This document shows, in pieces, positions 63,943-64,000 of a DNA stretch of 64,000 nt. Source of the stretch: Companilactobacillus kimchii DSM 13961 = JCM 10707 (GTDB lineage: Bacteria > Bacillota > Bacilli > Lactobacillales > Lactobacillaceae); contig NZ_AZDH01000003.1 of assembly GCF_001435445.1 (NCBI RefSeq), positions 136,572-200,571 of the forward strand, written 5' to 3'. Each line of letters starts with the position of its first letter. Positions within the stretch are counted from its first letter, which is position 1. The position numbers and the translations under genes were made by a program. Below the pieces are notes generated by a model. That model had not been told where the DNA came from. It did not search any database and worked only from the letters and a program-made list of their open reading frames with translations.

Positions 63943-64000
63943 CTACATAAATAGAGTAAAGATGAAACCGACGATACCAACTAGAAGACCATATAATAAG
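63943..64000 (-). CDS. C-terminal end of a membrane protein (partial)
   Basis: The minus strand encodes LLYGLLVGIVGFIFTLFM then a stop, one transmembrane-like helix. The gene runs off the right edge, so neither start nor family can be given. The terminator right after it supports a real gene end. Confidence 0.55.
   Translation of the reverse strand, partial: LLYGLLVGIVGFIFTLFM

Overview
The window is a dense, AT-rich stretch of a bacterial chromosome carrying almost only housekeeping genes. The content points to Lactobacillaceae: a dcw cell-division cluster of Firmicutes layout, paired RNase J enzymes, an RNA polymerase epsilon gene, T-box leaders, a DUF4044 micro-gene beside mraZ, a DUF1831 gene beside mnmA, a D-lactate dehydrogenase and a pdhABCD operon. 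A Companilactobacillus-like species is a guess; genus cannot be fixed from the sequence alone. I see no prophage, insertion sequence, CRISPR array, rRNA or tRNA gene.

Layout. 1-13.5 kb: divergent DUF4044 gene, then mraZ-rsmH-ftsL-ftsI-mraY-murD-murG-divIB-ftsA-ftsZ-sepF-yggT-ylmH-divIVA, headed by three 10-bp-spaced candidate MraZ boxes. 13.5-22.5 kb: T-box-controlled ileS, a cold-shock-domain gene, an MFS exporter, nudF, a tail-anchored small protein, mtnN, and the tRNA-thiolation pair (cysteine desulfurase, DUF1831, mnmA). 22.5-29.9 kb: phosphoglycerate-mutase-like gene, TPR gene and recD2, convergent with a minus-strand block def / rpoY-rnjA-dagK. 30-36 kb: D-LDH and the pyruvate dehydrogenase operon, each with a near-consensus cre site placed differently relative to its promoter. 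36-47 kb: UPF0223, inositol-monophosphatase-like, typA, ftsW-ylbG-rsmD-coaD-ylbL, comEA-comEC-holA. 47-57.5 kb: rpsT and rpsO (divergent), RNase J2, TPR gene, tuf with two promoters, tig, clpX, engB, a minus-strand phosphatase and T-box-controlled tyrS. 57.5-62.5 kb: pyrBCFED behind two PyrR-type attenuators. 62.6-64 kb: HAD phosphatase, an unknown membrane protein and the C-terminus of a further membrane protein.

Together the genes cover septum building (dcw, ftsW, divIVA), RNA decay, protein synthesis and quality control (tuf, tig, clpX, def), pyruvate partitioning and UMP synthesis. Regulation is largely cis-encoded: two T-boxes, two PyrR attenuators, MraZ boxes, a candidate S15 leader, two cre sites and about twenty intrinsic terminators. 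No clearly new multi-gene system is visible. The least ordinary points are a class-2-like PyrD with Cys at the usual Ser catalytic position plus an acidic tail, a pyr operon without carbamoyl-phosphate synthase or pyrR, the opposed cre placement at ldh and pdh, the rpsO leader hairpin, and the odd codon choice of mnmA.
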